Shown piece after piece: positions 21,585 to 33,420 of a stretch of 64,000 nt of DNA. Numbering within the stretch: position 1 is the first letter of the stretch; each line of letters begins with the position of its first letter. Below the pieces are notes generated by a model. The model was not told where the DNA came from and searched no databases. It saw only the letters and a program-made list of their open reading frames with translations. Source of the DNA: Wyeomyia smithii (Eukaryota; Arthropoda; Insecta; Diptera; Culicidae); contig NC_073696.1 in NCBI RefSeq assembly GCF_029784165.1, positions 263,048,494-263,112,493 of the forward strand, written 5' to 3'. Made by a program: the position numbers and the translations under genes.

Positions 21585-24500
21585 CATGGCATTTCTATTT
21601 TTTTTTACATTTTTAACATTTCCTACATCTTTGACATTTTTAATATTTTTACCATTTTCAACATTTTTAACATTTTTAACATTTGTAACATCTTTAACAT
21701 TTTTGACGTTTTTAACAATTTCAACATTTTTAACATTTTCAACAATTTCAACATTTTCAACATTCTTGAGGTTTTTAACATTTATAACATTTCTAACATT
21801 TTTAACATTTTTAACATTTTTAACATTTTTAACATTTTTAACATTTTTAACATTTTTAACATTTTTAACATTTTTAACATTTTTAACATTTTTAACATTT
21901 TTAACATTTTTAACATTTTTAACATTTTTGACATTTTTAACATTTTTAACATTTTCAACATTTTAACATTTTTAACATTTTTAACATTTTTAACATTTTT
22001 AACATTTTTAACATTTTTAACATTTTTAACATTTTTAACATTTTTAACATTTTTAACATTTTTAACATTTTTAACATTTTTACCATTTTTAACATTTTTA
22101 ACATTTTTAACATTTTTAACATTTTTAACATTTTTAACATTTTTAACCTTTTTTAACATTTTTAACATTTTTAACATATTTAACATTTTTAACATTTAAA
22201 ACATTTTTAAAATTTTTAAAATTTTTAAAATTTTTAACATTTTTAACATTTTTAACATTTTTAACATTTTTAACATTTTTAACATTTTTAACATTTTTAA
22301 CATTTTTGACATTTTTAACATTTTTAACATTTTTAACATTTTTAACATTTTTAACATTTTTAACATTTTTATCATTTTTAACATTTTTAACATTTTTAAC
22401 ATTTTTAACCTTTTTTAACATTTTTAACATTTTTAACATTTTTAACATTTTTAACATTTTTAACATTTTTAACATTTTTAACATTTTTAACATTTTTAAC
22501 ATTTTTAACATTTTTAACATTTTTAACATTTTTAACATTTTTAACATTTTTAACATTTTTAACATTTTTAACATTTTTAACATTTTTAACATTTTTAACA
22601 TTTTTAACATTTTTAACATTTTTAACATTTTTTACATTTTTAACATTTTTAACATTTTTAACATTTTTAACATTTTTAACATTTTTAACATTTTTAACAT
22701 TTTTAACATTTTTAACATTTTTAACATTTTTAACCTTTTTTAACATTTTTAACATTTTAACATTTTTAACATTTTTAACATTTTTAACATTTTTAACATT
22801 TTTAACATTTTTAACATTTTTAACATTTTTAACATTTTTAACATTTTTAACATTTTTAACATTTTTAACATTTTTAACATTTTTAACATTTTTAACATTT
22901 TTAACATTTTTAAAATTTTTAACATTTTTAACGTTTTTAACGTTTTTAACATTTTTAACATTTTTAACATTTTTAACATTTTTAACATTTTTAACATTTT
23001 TAACATTTTTAAAATTTTTAAAAATTTTAACATTTTTAACATTTTTAACATTTTTAACATTTTTAACATTTTTAACATTTTTAACATTTTTAACATTTTT
23101 AACATTTTTAACATTTTTAACCTTTTTTAACATTTTTAACATTTTTAACATTTTTAACATTTTTAACATTTTTAACATTTTTTACATTTTTTACATTTTT
23201 AACATTTTTAACATTTTTAACCTTTTTTAACATTTTTAACATTTTAACATTTTTAACATTTTTAACATTTTTAAGATTTTAAACATTTTTAACATTTTTA
23301 ACATTTTTAACATTTTTAACATTTTTAACATTTTTAACATTTTTAACATTTTTAACATTTTTAACATTTTTAACATTTTTAACATTTTAACATTTTTAAC
23401 ATTTTTAACATTTTTAACATTTTTAACATTTTTAACATTTTTAACATTTTTAACATTTTTAACATTTTTAACATTTTTAACATTTTTAACATTTTTAACA
23501 TTTTTAACATTTTTAACATTTTTAACATTTTTAACATTTTTAACATTTTAACATTTTTAACATTTTTAATATTTTTAAGATTTTAAACATTTTTAAAATT
23601 TTTAACATTTTGAACATTTTTACCATTTTTAACATTTTTAACATTTTTAACATTTTTAACATTTTTAACATTTTTTAACATTTTTAACATTTTTAACCTT
23701 TTTTAACATTTTTAACATTTTTAACATTTTTAACATTTTTAACATTTTTAACATTTTTAACATTTTGAACATTTTAAACATTTTTAAAATTTTTAACATT
23801 TTTAACATTTTTAACATTTTTAACATTTTCAACATTTTTAACATTTTTAACATTTTTAACATTTTTAACATTTTTAACATTTTTAACATTTTTAACATTT
23901 TTAACATTTTTAACATTTTTAACATTTTTAACATTTTTAACATTTTTAACATTTGCAACATTTTTAACATTTTTAACATTTTTAACCTTTTTTAACATTT
24001 TTAACATTTTTAACATTTTTAACATTTTTAACATTTTTAACATTTTTAACATTTTTAACATTTTTAACATTTTTAACATTTTTAACATTTTTAACATTTA
24101 GAACATTTTTAACATTTTTAACATTTTTAACATTTTTAACATTTTTAACATTTTTAACATTTTTAACATTTTTAACATTTTTAACATTTTTAACATTTTT
24201 AACATTTTTAACATTTTTAACATTTTTAACATTTTTAACATTTTAACATTTTTAACATTTTTAATATTTTTAAGATTTTAAACATTTTTAAAATTTTTAA
24301 CATTTTGAACATTTTTACCATTTTTAACATTTTTAACATTTTTAACATTTTTAACATTTTTAACATTTTTAACATTTTTTAACATTTTTAACATTTTTAA
24401 CCTTTTTTAACATTTTTAACATTTTTAACATTTTTAACATTTTTAACATATTTAACATTTTAAACATTTTTAACATTTTTAACATTTTTAACATTTTTAA

Positions 24501-24929
24501 CATTTTTAACATTTTTAACATTTTTAACATTTTTAACATTTTTAACATTTTTAACATTTTTAACATTTTTAACATTTTTAACATTTTTAACCTTTTTAAC
24601 ATTTTTAACATTTTTAACATTTTTAAAATTTTTAACATTTTTAACATTTTTAACATTTTTAACATTTTTAACATTTTTAACATTTTTAACATTTTTAACA
24701 TTTTTAACATTTTTAACATTTTTAACATTTTTAACATTTTTAACATTTTTAACATTTTTAACATTTTAACATTTTAACATTTTTAACATTTTTAACATTT
24801 TTTAAATTTTTAACATTTTTAACATTTTTAACATTTTTAACATTTTTAACATTTTTAACATTTTTAACATTTTTAACATTTTTAACATTTTTAACATTTT
24901 TTACATTTTTAACATTTTTAACATTTTTA
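21585..24929. repeat. 3.3-kb satellite of the 9-mer TTTTTAACA
   Basis: The array is almost pure tandem TTTTTAACA, about 350 units between 21,755 and 24,929. Its left edge (21,585-21,755) is more degenerate, with ACATTTTC, ACATCTTTG and similar units. The plus strand has almost no G. Because the unit is 9 nt, four of the six frames stay open and give FLT, FNI, NVK and MLK repeats; these are not genes. A CCTTTTTT variant recurs irregularly (22147, 22406, 22733, 23121, 23221, 23697, 23985, 24401). Longer variant blocks are duplicated about 695 bp apart. Confidence 0.97.
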
Positions 24930-24939
24930 AACACAAGTT

Positions 24940-27590
24940 TGTAACACAAGTTACAAAAGTAGCATAAATAATCGAGACAAAAGTGACAAAAACAAAATTA
25001 AAAATGACAAAACTGGGCATAAATACAACAAAGAATAATTTAAAAATAAGACAAAAAACGAAGACAAGGATGAGAAGAAAAGATCAGACAAAAAACAACA
25101 ATGAGACAAAAAGTAGTCAAACACAAAACAAAAATTTAATGAATATACGACATATTGTTAAAAAAATAAATATAAAACATATTGTAAATATTGTTAAATT
25201 TATGTGAAAATATGTGAAAAATAACCAAAGAAACAAATTGGAAACAATTGGGATAAAAGTGAGACGAAAATGAGAGAATAATTCTGACAAACTCAGGATA
25301 AAACCGAATCATGAACGAAATAAAAATGCAAAAAATAGGATAAAATTATAACAAAACGGAGCAAAAATTTGTGGGAGATCAAAAATAAGATAGCAACACT
25401 ACTGAGACTATTATGAGAAAATAATTAGTTGAAAATAAGTCGAAAACAATCCAAATACACGGACAATTAAGGAAAAAAATATGGGAAAAACGATCAAAGA
25501 CAAAAATGAATTGGAAATAAGATGAAAATGAGACAAAATTTAAAGACAAAAAAAAGATAAAACAACAAGGATTAGACAAAAATGAAATAGAATTACGATT
25601 AAATTTGGAATAAACTAGTTAAAATTGACACAAAAGTAGGGATATCAAAAATGACGCGACAATTAAACAAAAATAATACAAAAGATTGAAGGAATACGAA
25701 AAAAAAGACGAAGATAAGATGAAAATAAAAAAGACAGAAACTAAACAGACACAAACATTAAAAAACCATCTTAAATTAGACAAAAATGAGAGAAAATTGT
25801 TAAACAAAATCGATAAAGATAAACAAACATGTTAAAGAGGGAAATAAATAAAAAATAAAAAAATTAGTTAAAAATAAAACAAAAAATAAGCAAATATGAG
25901 ACAAAACTATGACAAAATATGAGACAAATAAATCGAAAATCAGATTAGAAAACACGAAATTGAGAGAAAAATAAAAATATTAAGATAAAAATGAGATAAA
26001 AAGATAAAAAGAGGACAAATGCGAGAAGAACAAATTAAACAAAAATAACAATGCGACAAAAAGTAGTCACAAACAAAACAAAAATTGAATAAATATGTCA
26101 AAAATGTAGAATATATAAACTATAATGAAAATTAAACGAAATTATAACAAAAATGGAACAATTAGGAAAAAGTGAGACGCAAATAAAAGTAAAGTACAGT
26201 AGGATAAAAACGAGACGTGAACGAACCAAAAATTGCAAAAAAAGGAAAAAATAACAAAAATCATAAAAAAAAACAAAATTTTACAGTAGATCAGACAAAA
26301 CTGAACAAGATAAAAAATGAGACGGAAATGAGAAGAAGTTGGGACAAAGGTAAGATAGTAACACCACTAAGACAATTATGAGAAAATAATTAGTTGGAAA
26401 TAAGTCGAAATAAGACAAAACAAGAAAAATTAAGACAGAAATGAATCGGAAACAAGATGCAAATGAGACAAAATTTATAGACAAAAAAAATAAAAATGAG
26501 ACGCAAAAACAACCAAAATAAGACAAAAATGAAATAAAAATAAAACAAAGTTTAGAATTTTTTTGTTTGAATTCAAACAAAATTAGATGACACGACAATT
26601 ACAAAAAAAAAACAAAAGTTTGCCGAAATAAGACAACATTACCATGAACATAATCATGACAAATATAAAATGAAAATAAAAAAGACAGAAATAAAACAAA
26701 CACAAACACAAAATCAGAAATGATACAAAACCGAAACAAAGTTGTTAAAGACAAAACAACAATGTAAAAAGGTAGAGTTGTAAACCATTCAAAAATAATA
26801 AAATGACCTCAAAAGTAAAAATAACAATGAAAAAATTAATAAAAAATGAGACCAAAAACACAAAAATGAGAGAAAAACAACACAAATATTAAGATAAAAA
26901 TTAAACACAAAATAAAACGAAGACAAAGGCGACAAGAACAAAAACCAAGGCAACAATGAGACAAAAAGCAAAAAATAAAACAAAAATTGAATGAATGTGT
27001 CAAAAATATTGAATTTGTGAAAAATGACCAAAGAAACAAAAATGAGACAAATTGGATAAAAATGAGACGGAAATAAAAGAATAGTTCAAACAAACAGGAC
27101 AAAAACGAGACGCGAACGAAATAAAAATGCAAAAAAAATAATAACAAAGGATCAACAATTTGAAGGAGATCAGATAAAACTAGAGATAAAGAATTGGATA
27201 AAAATTGGACAGAAATTATCAACCAAACAACAACACTAAGACAAATATAACAAAATAATTAGGTAAAAAATGTTGAAAACGAGACAAAAACAAGATAAAT
27301 TAAGACAAACTTATGAATACGGCAAAAACGATCAGAGACAAAAAAGAATGGGAAATGAGATAAAAATGAGACAATGAAGAATAATTTATAGACAAAAACA
27401 TGAGACGCAAAAACAACGACAGAAAAACAATAAAATAAAAAGCTAATATTTAGAATCAGTTAGTTAAGAATCAAACAAAAATATATCAAAAATGACATGA
27501 CAATTAGACAAAGGTAAGATAAAAGATTGCAAAAAAAACATAAACTTCAACATAAATATAAATATAAAAAAGACAAGCACAAAAAGTGCT
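24940..27590. repeat. A-rich degenerate repeat block with ~0.9-kb periodicity
   Basis: The plus strand is dominated by A with G and few T, in units like GACAAAAATGAGACAAAA. Landmarks recur at long spacing. ACAATG-GACAAAAAG occurs near 25096, 26046 and 26951. CAACACTA followed by AAAATAATTAG occurs near 25394, 26359 and 27231. Three diverged higher-order units of roughly 0.87-0.97 kb are therefore present. No coding capacity was found; frames here are short and of low complexity. Confidence 0.8.
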
Positions 27591-27789
27591 CGAGGATGGC
27601 TTAAATGATTTGAACGGTAGTAGACCTTACTAAATCAAGCAACTTTGCAAACTTTTTTTCAAAGACTAACAGTTTTTTCTGGACTAGCAATTGAAAAAAG
27701 GCTAAAGATTTTTCATACAACGATGTATCTAAAGAATAAAAACAGATAGAGAAAAGTTATACAGGAATAGAAAAGTTAAAATTGTTGTT

Positions 27790-28190
27790 GTGGCAAAAAA
27801 CCAAAGTTTTCATCACCGAATCAACCATGAATGGCCAGGCGTACAAGGAACTGTATCTCCCGAAGCGGATTTTGCCGTTCATCTAATCACATGACGGCCC
27901 GGTGAAGTTCTGGCCTGATTTGGCCAACTGCCACAACAGCCGAGAAGTAATGGATTGGTACAAGGAGAACGGAACTGATATGATCAAAAAAGCCCAGATT
28001 TTCGTCCAATTGAAAATATTGGATAATAATCGAGAGCAAGTTAAAAAAAACAGCTGATTCACATAGATGATGGAAGAAAATTTACGGATCGAGTTGACAG
28101 TTTTAGAAGATGTGCATAAGCAGAAGATAATGATGGGCAGTACAAAACGAAAAGTGCGTCAATTCATGCATGAAACTCAGACGAATATTT
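27790..28190 (+). pseudogene. ITmD37E/mariner-type transposase relic (C-terminal part)
   Basis: Translation gives VFITESTMNGQAYKELYLPK, then VKFWPDLANCHNSREVMDWY in a frame interrupted by a stop. After a shift it reads DFRPIENIG, and later MMGSTKRKVRQFMHE. The WPDLA-CH block, the FRPIE block and the basic KRKVR tail are typical of Tc1/mariner-superfamily transposases, notably the ITmD37E group found in mosquitoes. Several stops and frameshifts make it dead. Terminal inverted repeats were not located. Confidence 0.78.
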
Positions 28191-28199
28191 TTTTCTACA

Positions 28200-29086
28200 T
28201 TTTTCCTTTAAAAGTTAATAAATTTGCTGCAAAATGATATCTCAAATATTTTTATACGTGGTTTTTTTGACGAAGATATGTCTTATGTTGTGCTACCAAA
28301 TATTATATGGATCAAGCTTTATCTAGAAAGAAAAAAGTTATCTGAGAATATTTTATATGCTTTCAAGAAATCGTCTGAACTTTCGTTTAAAAATTTAATT
28401 TGAGATCCTAAACTGAGAAAAATTATAAACGAATAGTGTAAAATTGAAAATGTTTCGTAGACATGAATTTTTTTGTTAGAAACACTTTTCTTAAGAGTCA
28501 AAAATAACTGATGCCTTATGTGTAGAACACCTGCTGGAAAAAACAACGATATTTCTTTTTCCTATTAATATTGCTTTCTTTCTTTTTAATACATGATTGA
28601 ATAATAATTTTGTGTGAACGATCACAAATGGTAACTTCTCAACACTATTAAAGTTGTGTAATCACCCCCTATTCTAGGTAATAAATCAAGTCCGGGTCGT
28701 ACACTAATATTAGTAATATTCAAACGAAACTCGACTGGGTGCTGAGTCTGCAGGCTTATATATAATGAATGTTACAGGTCAATTACAGCAGTTCCACGTT
28801 CATAACTGAACTTACATGTATAGTAAAATCATCAACCTCTGTGATCCTTTGTTCCAAGCATGAAATCTATCAATTCATGGTAGGTACATATTTCGTTATC
28901 TCTTCTTATCAACTCCCTCGCTTTCACTTTAATTGTCCGTTGCAAGACGAGGTAGTTCGTACTTCATAAACCTCTTCCTCCTTCCGCAAGAAGCAAAAAG
29001 AGCTCCAAAACTACGTCTATTGCATTTAATTATAAAGCAGCATACGCATTTCATCATTTTAACTTAATTTCTACATGATAATGAGT
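28200..29086. other. Gene-free stretch
   Basis: AT-rich sequence between the transposase relic and the inverted-repeat element. No feature could be supported. Confidence 0.5.
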
Positions 29087-30036
29087 GCACGCAAAACTTT
29101 TCCTTATTACTTTAAAAGCAATAGCGCAAAATTACCTTTTAGGTAACAAATCCATTACTTAAAAAGCAATAAAATTCTTCCCCAGTTAAGTAACAACACA
29201 TACTGTCATATATTTAGCACGTGTTATGAGAGTACGACTATCTAATAATGGTCGTTTCAACCACATGCAACGTTTTTTCTGTCGAAAAATGCTCCCATTC
29301 CACCTCAAGTCAAAAAAAAATCACACACCGTCGCATAAGTTGCACATGTTACAAGTTTTTTCAATCTCCAATTCATCCGGTGGGCGTGTATTAGTTCGCT
29401 CGTTGTATGCATACGGAGTAGCGAAAAAATATGACAAGAGCTGCCAAGCAACATTTTCCCCGTCATAGAGTATGCAAACGTTGATGATTTCAAAGACTTG
29501 AAATGCGCCTTAAAATGACATCACGATCTGTAAACTGCGTTAGAGAAAAATAAAAACATTCGCTTTCTTGCAAGCTATTTACAGCATATAATCATTGGTT
29601 CATGGAAACTCATTTGGACCTGTTTGAATATACAAAACTCGTGCCCATCCAGAACAATATTCGCAACTTCGGCAACTCTGGTCAGACAGTATTACATATT
29701 TCCATTTCACGTAAACACTGGGGGACGAAACGAAAGTGTTTCTAATTGGACATTTGAGGTTGACGGTTGAGATTCTGATTATGTGTGGATGAAGGAAGAC
29801 AAAAATGAACCAGATCGTTGCATCAATACAAATGCAGCGAGTGAAGTCTTGCCAACACATGCATTGCGGTGCTTGGCTGTATGTTCTCCTGCAGAAACAC
29901 ATACAAGCGTGTGGCCGTCATAATTTTTTTTACTTTTTGTTTGTTACTTTTTGTGTATAATGCGCAGTCATAAGACACAAAAAGTAATAAAAAATTGCCC
30001 AAAAGTAATAAAATATTCCCCGTTTGCGTTGGGTGT
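29087..30036 (+). repeat. Left arm of the inverted-repeat element
   Basis: The arm contains a diverged internal duplication: a block ending GCACGTGTTATGAG at about 29217 and a block ending GCACATGTTACAAG at about 29341. A ~99-codon frame is interrupted here by TGA (VDG, stop, DSDYVW). In the right arm the same position encodes Trp and the frame is open. Confidence 0.88.
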
Positions 30037-30890
30037 AGATACTTAGAACCTATTAATTGTTATCTCTTCGAGAAATTTCCAACTTTGTTGCTTAAAGTAA
30101 TAGTGGAGATCATTGTCACTGAGCAGGCTTTCTACACAAAGGGCAGCTGTTATTTTGGACCACCCATTGTCTTATACAGTCGCTGTGGAACTTGTGTTTA
30201 CATCTCAACTGGCGGATATTGGAAACCAACAGTAGTTCCCAACATATGGAACAAACCGCGTCCTCCTCTGAACTGAAAAGTAGGATTGGTAGATTATTGG
30301 CTCATTTCAGGCGTAAAATATAATATGTTTAAAACCTTCGATTAGAGTTTTGTTGGCAAGGTGGCCAGATTCGACTTGCTGTGGCACCATGACACGTAAA
30401 TTGAAGTGTAGGGGCAATGAATCTCAATTCCGTAGCAGTTCGGGAGTATCGCTCAATGCTAGTGAAATGTTCCGCCACAATATGCTGAGAGAGGTGCATA
30501 TTTTCTACCAGACTATCATTAGCGTTCAAGCAAATACAAATCGGACACCGCACGTTAGAAGTAACATACCGATGTTGGATATCCAAGTGATCGCACAAAC
30601 TCGAAACGCTCAGCTTGGTACGGGGACAGTAGGGGCAATTGAAGATCTTGATTTCGGGATGATAAGAATTACCCATGGTAGATGCGATACTGTTTTTGAG
30701 GAGTTCGTCCGTGACTAGCTTTTGCTTCGGGTGACTTCTACGATGGCAGCATTGACATAACGTGCACAAATCTGAGCAGACTAAACACCGTTCCTCTGCT
30801 GGAGTCCCGAATATAAACGTCCAAACTGGAAAGCGAATTATACAGCACAATTTATGAAAATTTTATTATTTGAATATTGCTTTTCTTACC
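30037..30890 (-). pseudogene. Captured copy of a ZZ/Di19/RING-H2 gene with both introns retained
   Basis: On the minus strand the cargo begins at GGTAAGAAAA, the exon 1/intron 1 junction of the related gene at 33421. It ends in the 3' UTR block GTTCTAAGTATCT. An acceptor CTCCAG precedes an exon coding EERCLVCSDLCTLCQCCHRR, and the Di19-like fingers FNCPYC and VRCPICIC follow. A GT-AG intron lies at 30335-30273 (63 nt, the same length as in the host gene). The last exon encodes a complete RING-H2 (CSICWELLL, CKHKFHSDC, CPLCRKPAQ, then stop). The first coding exon with the ATG is missing, so translation would need a start in the arm. Residues identical to the intact gene are roughly two thirds by eye. 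Splice sites and frame are preserved, so it may have been expressed after capture. Confidence 0.88.
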
Positions 30891-31832
30891 ACACCCAACG
30901 CAAACGGGGAATATTTTATTACTTTTGGGTAATTTTTTATTACTTTTTGTGTCTTATGACTGCGCATTATACACAAAAAGTAACAAACAAAAAGTAATAA
31001 AAATTATGACGGCCACACGCTTGTATGTGTTTCTGCAGGAGAACATACAGCCAAGCACCGCAATGCATGTGTTGGCAAGACTTCACTCGCTGCATTTGTA
31101 TTGATGCAACGATCTGGTTCATTTTTGTCTTCCTTCATCCACACATAATCAGAATCCCAACCGTCAACCTCAAATGTCCAATTAGAAACACTTTCGTTTC
31201 GTCCCCCAGTGTTTACGTGAAATGGAAATATGTAATACTGTCTGACCAGAGTTGCCGAAGTTGCGAATATTGTTCTGGATGGGCACGAGTTTTGTATATT
31301 CAAACAGGTCCAAATGAGTTTCCATGAACCAATGATTATGTGCTGTAAATAGCTTGCAAGAAAGCGAATGTTTTTATTTTTCTCTAACGCAGTTTACAGA
31401 TCGTGATGTCATTTTAAGGCGCATTTCAAGTCTTTGAAATCATCAACGTTTGCATACTCTATGACGGGGAAAATGTTGCTTGGCAGCTCTTGTCATATTT
31501 TTTCGCTACTCCGTATGCAATACACGCCCACCGGATGAATTGGAGATTAAAAAAACTTGTAACATGTGCAACTTATGCGACGGTGTGTGATTTTTTTTTT
31601 TTTGACTTGAGGTGGAATGGGAGCATTTTTCGACAGAAAAAACGTTGCATGTGGTTGAAACGACCATTATTAGATAGTCGTACTCTCATAACACGTGCTA
31701 AATATATGACAGTATGTGTTGTTACTTAACTGGGGAAGAATTTTATTGCTTTTTAAGTAATGGATTTGTTACCTAAAAGGTAATTTTGCGCTATTGCTTT
31801 CAAAGTAATAAGGAAAAGTTTTGCGTGTACGC
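30891..31832 (-). repeat. Right arm of the inverted-repeat element
   Basis: The reverse complement of the left arm. On its minus strand (31303-31004) it carries an open 99-residue frame with no recognisable domain. The outer end reads AAAGTTTTGCGTG on the plus strand; beyond it, homology with the left flank stops. Confidence 0.88.
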
Positions 31833-33300
31833 GTTTGTTAGTTTCAGTAATTGAGTTTTAGTAACTGCAGACTAAAACTCAAAAGTTGAATACACGAGAG
31901 ACTGAATTATGGAAGGCCGAAACCTTAGGTGACATTGTGCAGCGCGATTCGAACGAGTTTCGCTATTTTCGAGTACGTCTTATATTGCCAGTTTTGCTTT
32001 AAGTTTGAAAGGAACTGTCATTGTCATTTGTCCTTCAGCTCATCTAACCTGCAAAGCCAAAAAAATACGATAAACGAAACATAACGCCACCTAGCGATCA
32101 TTTAGTTTCGTTCGAGTTACTCGAAACGAAATGCGCAATGTCACCCCTGTTTCCGAAAAATTTACTTCTCATCTTGATCACCTTATCTAGTTTGAAAAGT
32201 TTCTCGCGTTGAATCTGATGCAAAAATTATTTAAAAAATAATGTTTAAATAAATACCTATATCAAATTAAATCTGATTTGTCGACATCATAGATTACGTA
32301 ACGCGAAAACTTCAATTTTTTTACCCCAACTCCTCCGTATTTTTAAGAACAAAATGTTACTTCTTTTATTAAGGTTTAAGTGCTAAACGTAAATGAATTG
32401 AGATTTTTTTCCAATAATACACTATAGGTACATCAGATTGTTTAAGGGAAAAATCGTTTTATAAAATCAAATTTAATCACTTTTTCACACTGTTCTGATA
32501 GACCATTTTTTATAAAATCGTTAAGATTGATCATTTTGGAGATGTAACGCTAAGCTGAAATATATAATTTCGCTCTCTTAGCACGATCAAACCAAGAAAC
32601 GTTAATTAATTGGATTTTTGGTGGAACAGGATTTTATACATTGAATTCATTTAGCGATTTTTCGTTTCACGAGTTACTCAATGGCACTTGAACCGTTTCA
32701 CATGTTGAACTCAAACCATTCGTTCAACTAGTTCTACTGCTTGGATGCAAACCATGATGAGAATGTGTCAGAATTTGCACTGAGATTTCATCAGCATATT
32801 TAACGCATAAGCCACCAGCGAAGAAAGCGTAAACTTGTGTCGAACTGCAAATCTGCTGAAATTCGTGCGGTTTTGTTATCAGCATTCGGTTCATCAGCAG
32901 TGATGTAGCTGAGAGATTGGGAAAAGCAAGTGACATAAATTATGTCAATACGAAAATTATATTTATACATGTAGGTAATCGTTTTTATCAATCCCTGGAA
33001 ATGGTTCATTATCAACCATGAAAATCATTTTTTCTTTCTTCGTTTATCAAAGTCTGATAAGAACGCATACCGTTAGCCAGTTGTAGCCATCATACCCATC
33101 ACACACCGATAGTTTCAAGGTTAAATTTCGGTAATGTAAAAAAAAAACAATTTGACAGACCAGTTGTCCTATTGGTCAATGATTGACTATTGTTGCTCTC
33201 CCACTTGTTTCTGGTTCTGTTCCTTTTTTTTTTTTTCTTAACAATACTTCCCATTTGTCTCTTTCGCTCTCACTTTGAGCGATCAGTGCAGTAGTAAGTA
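31833..33300. other. Gene-free sequence upstream of the RING gene
   Basis: AT-rich intergenic sequence with no recognisable coding exon. Its last part (about 33,230-33,300) probably belongs to the promoter of the downstream gene. Confidence 0.5.
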
Positions 33301-33420
33301 TAGTTAGTACGCTATCAACAACCAGCTGCACATGAAGCAACAAACAATAATAGGTCTGTTTGCTGATAAAGGAGGAACTGCATTTGCGTTAATACATTTT
33401 CGCGTAGTTATTTCGTCACA

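Larger units (their letters stand above)
29087..31832. mobile_element. Large inverted-repeat element carrying a captured gene
   Basis: Two arms (29087-30036 and 30891-31832) are reverse complements with very high identity. The 100-codon frame at 29600-29902 (minus) and its partner at 31025-31327 (plus) differ by one residue. Outer ends match from CACGCAAAACTTTTCC inward. Inner ends both stop at CGTTTGCGTTGGGTGT. Between them lie 854 bp of a zinc-finger/RING gene copy. AAGTAATAA-type motifs are frequent near outer and inner ends. No transposase and no clear target-site duplication were seen. It resembles a foldback-like DNA element with gene cargo; the superfamily is unknown. Confidence 0.88.

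Noticed and set aside
21585..24929. CRISPR-like array
   Set aside because: There are no unique spacers. It is a simple 9-bp satellite in a eukaryotic context.
21553..24949. Long reading frames of FLT, FNI, NVK or MLK repeats on both strands
   Set aside because: They result from a 9-nt tandem repeat without stops in four frames. There is no gene structure.
29600..29902. Conserved 100-codon frames in the inverted arms as a gene
   Set aside because: Identity between arms is due to their recent common origin at DNA level. The opposite-strand 99-codon frame is broken by a stop in the left arm, and no domain is visible.
29075..31845. Target-site duplication at the outer ends of the inverted-repeat element
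   Set aside because: Flanking bases (TAATGAGTG on the left, TACGCGTTT on the right) do not match at 2 to 8 bp, so none is claimed.
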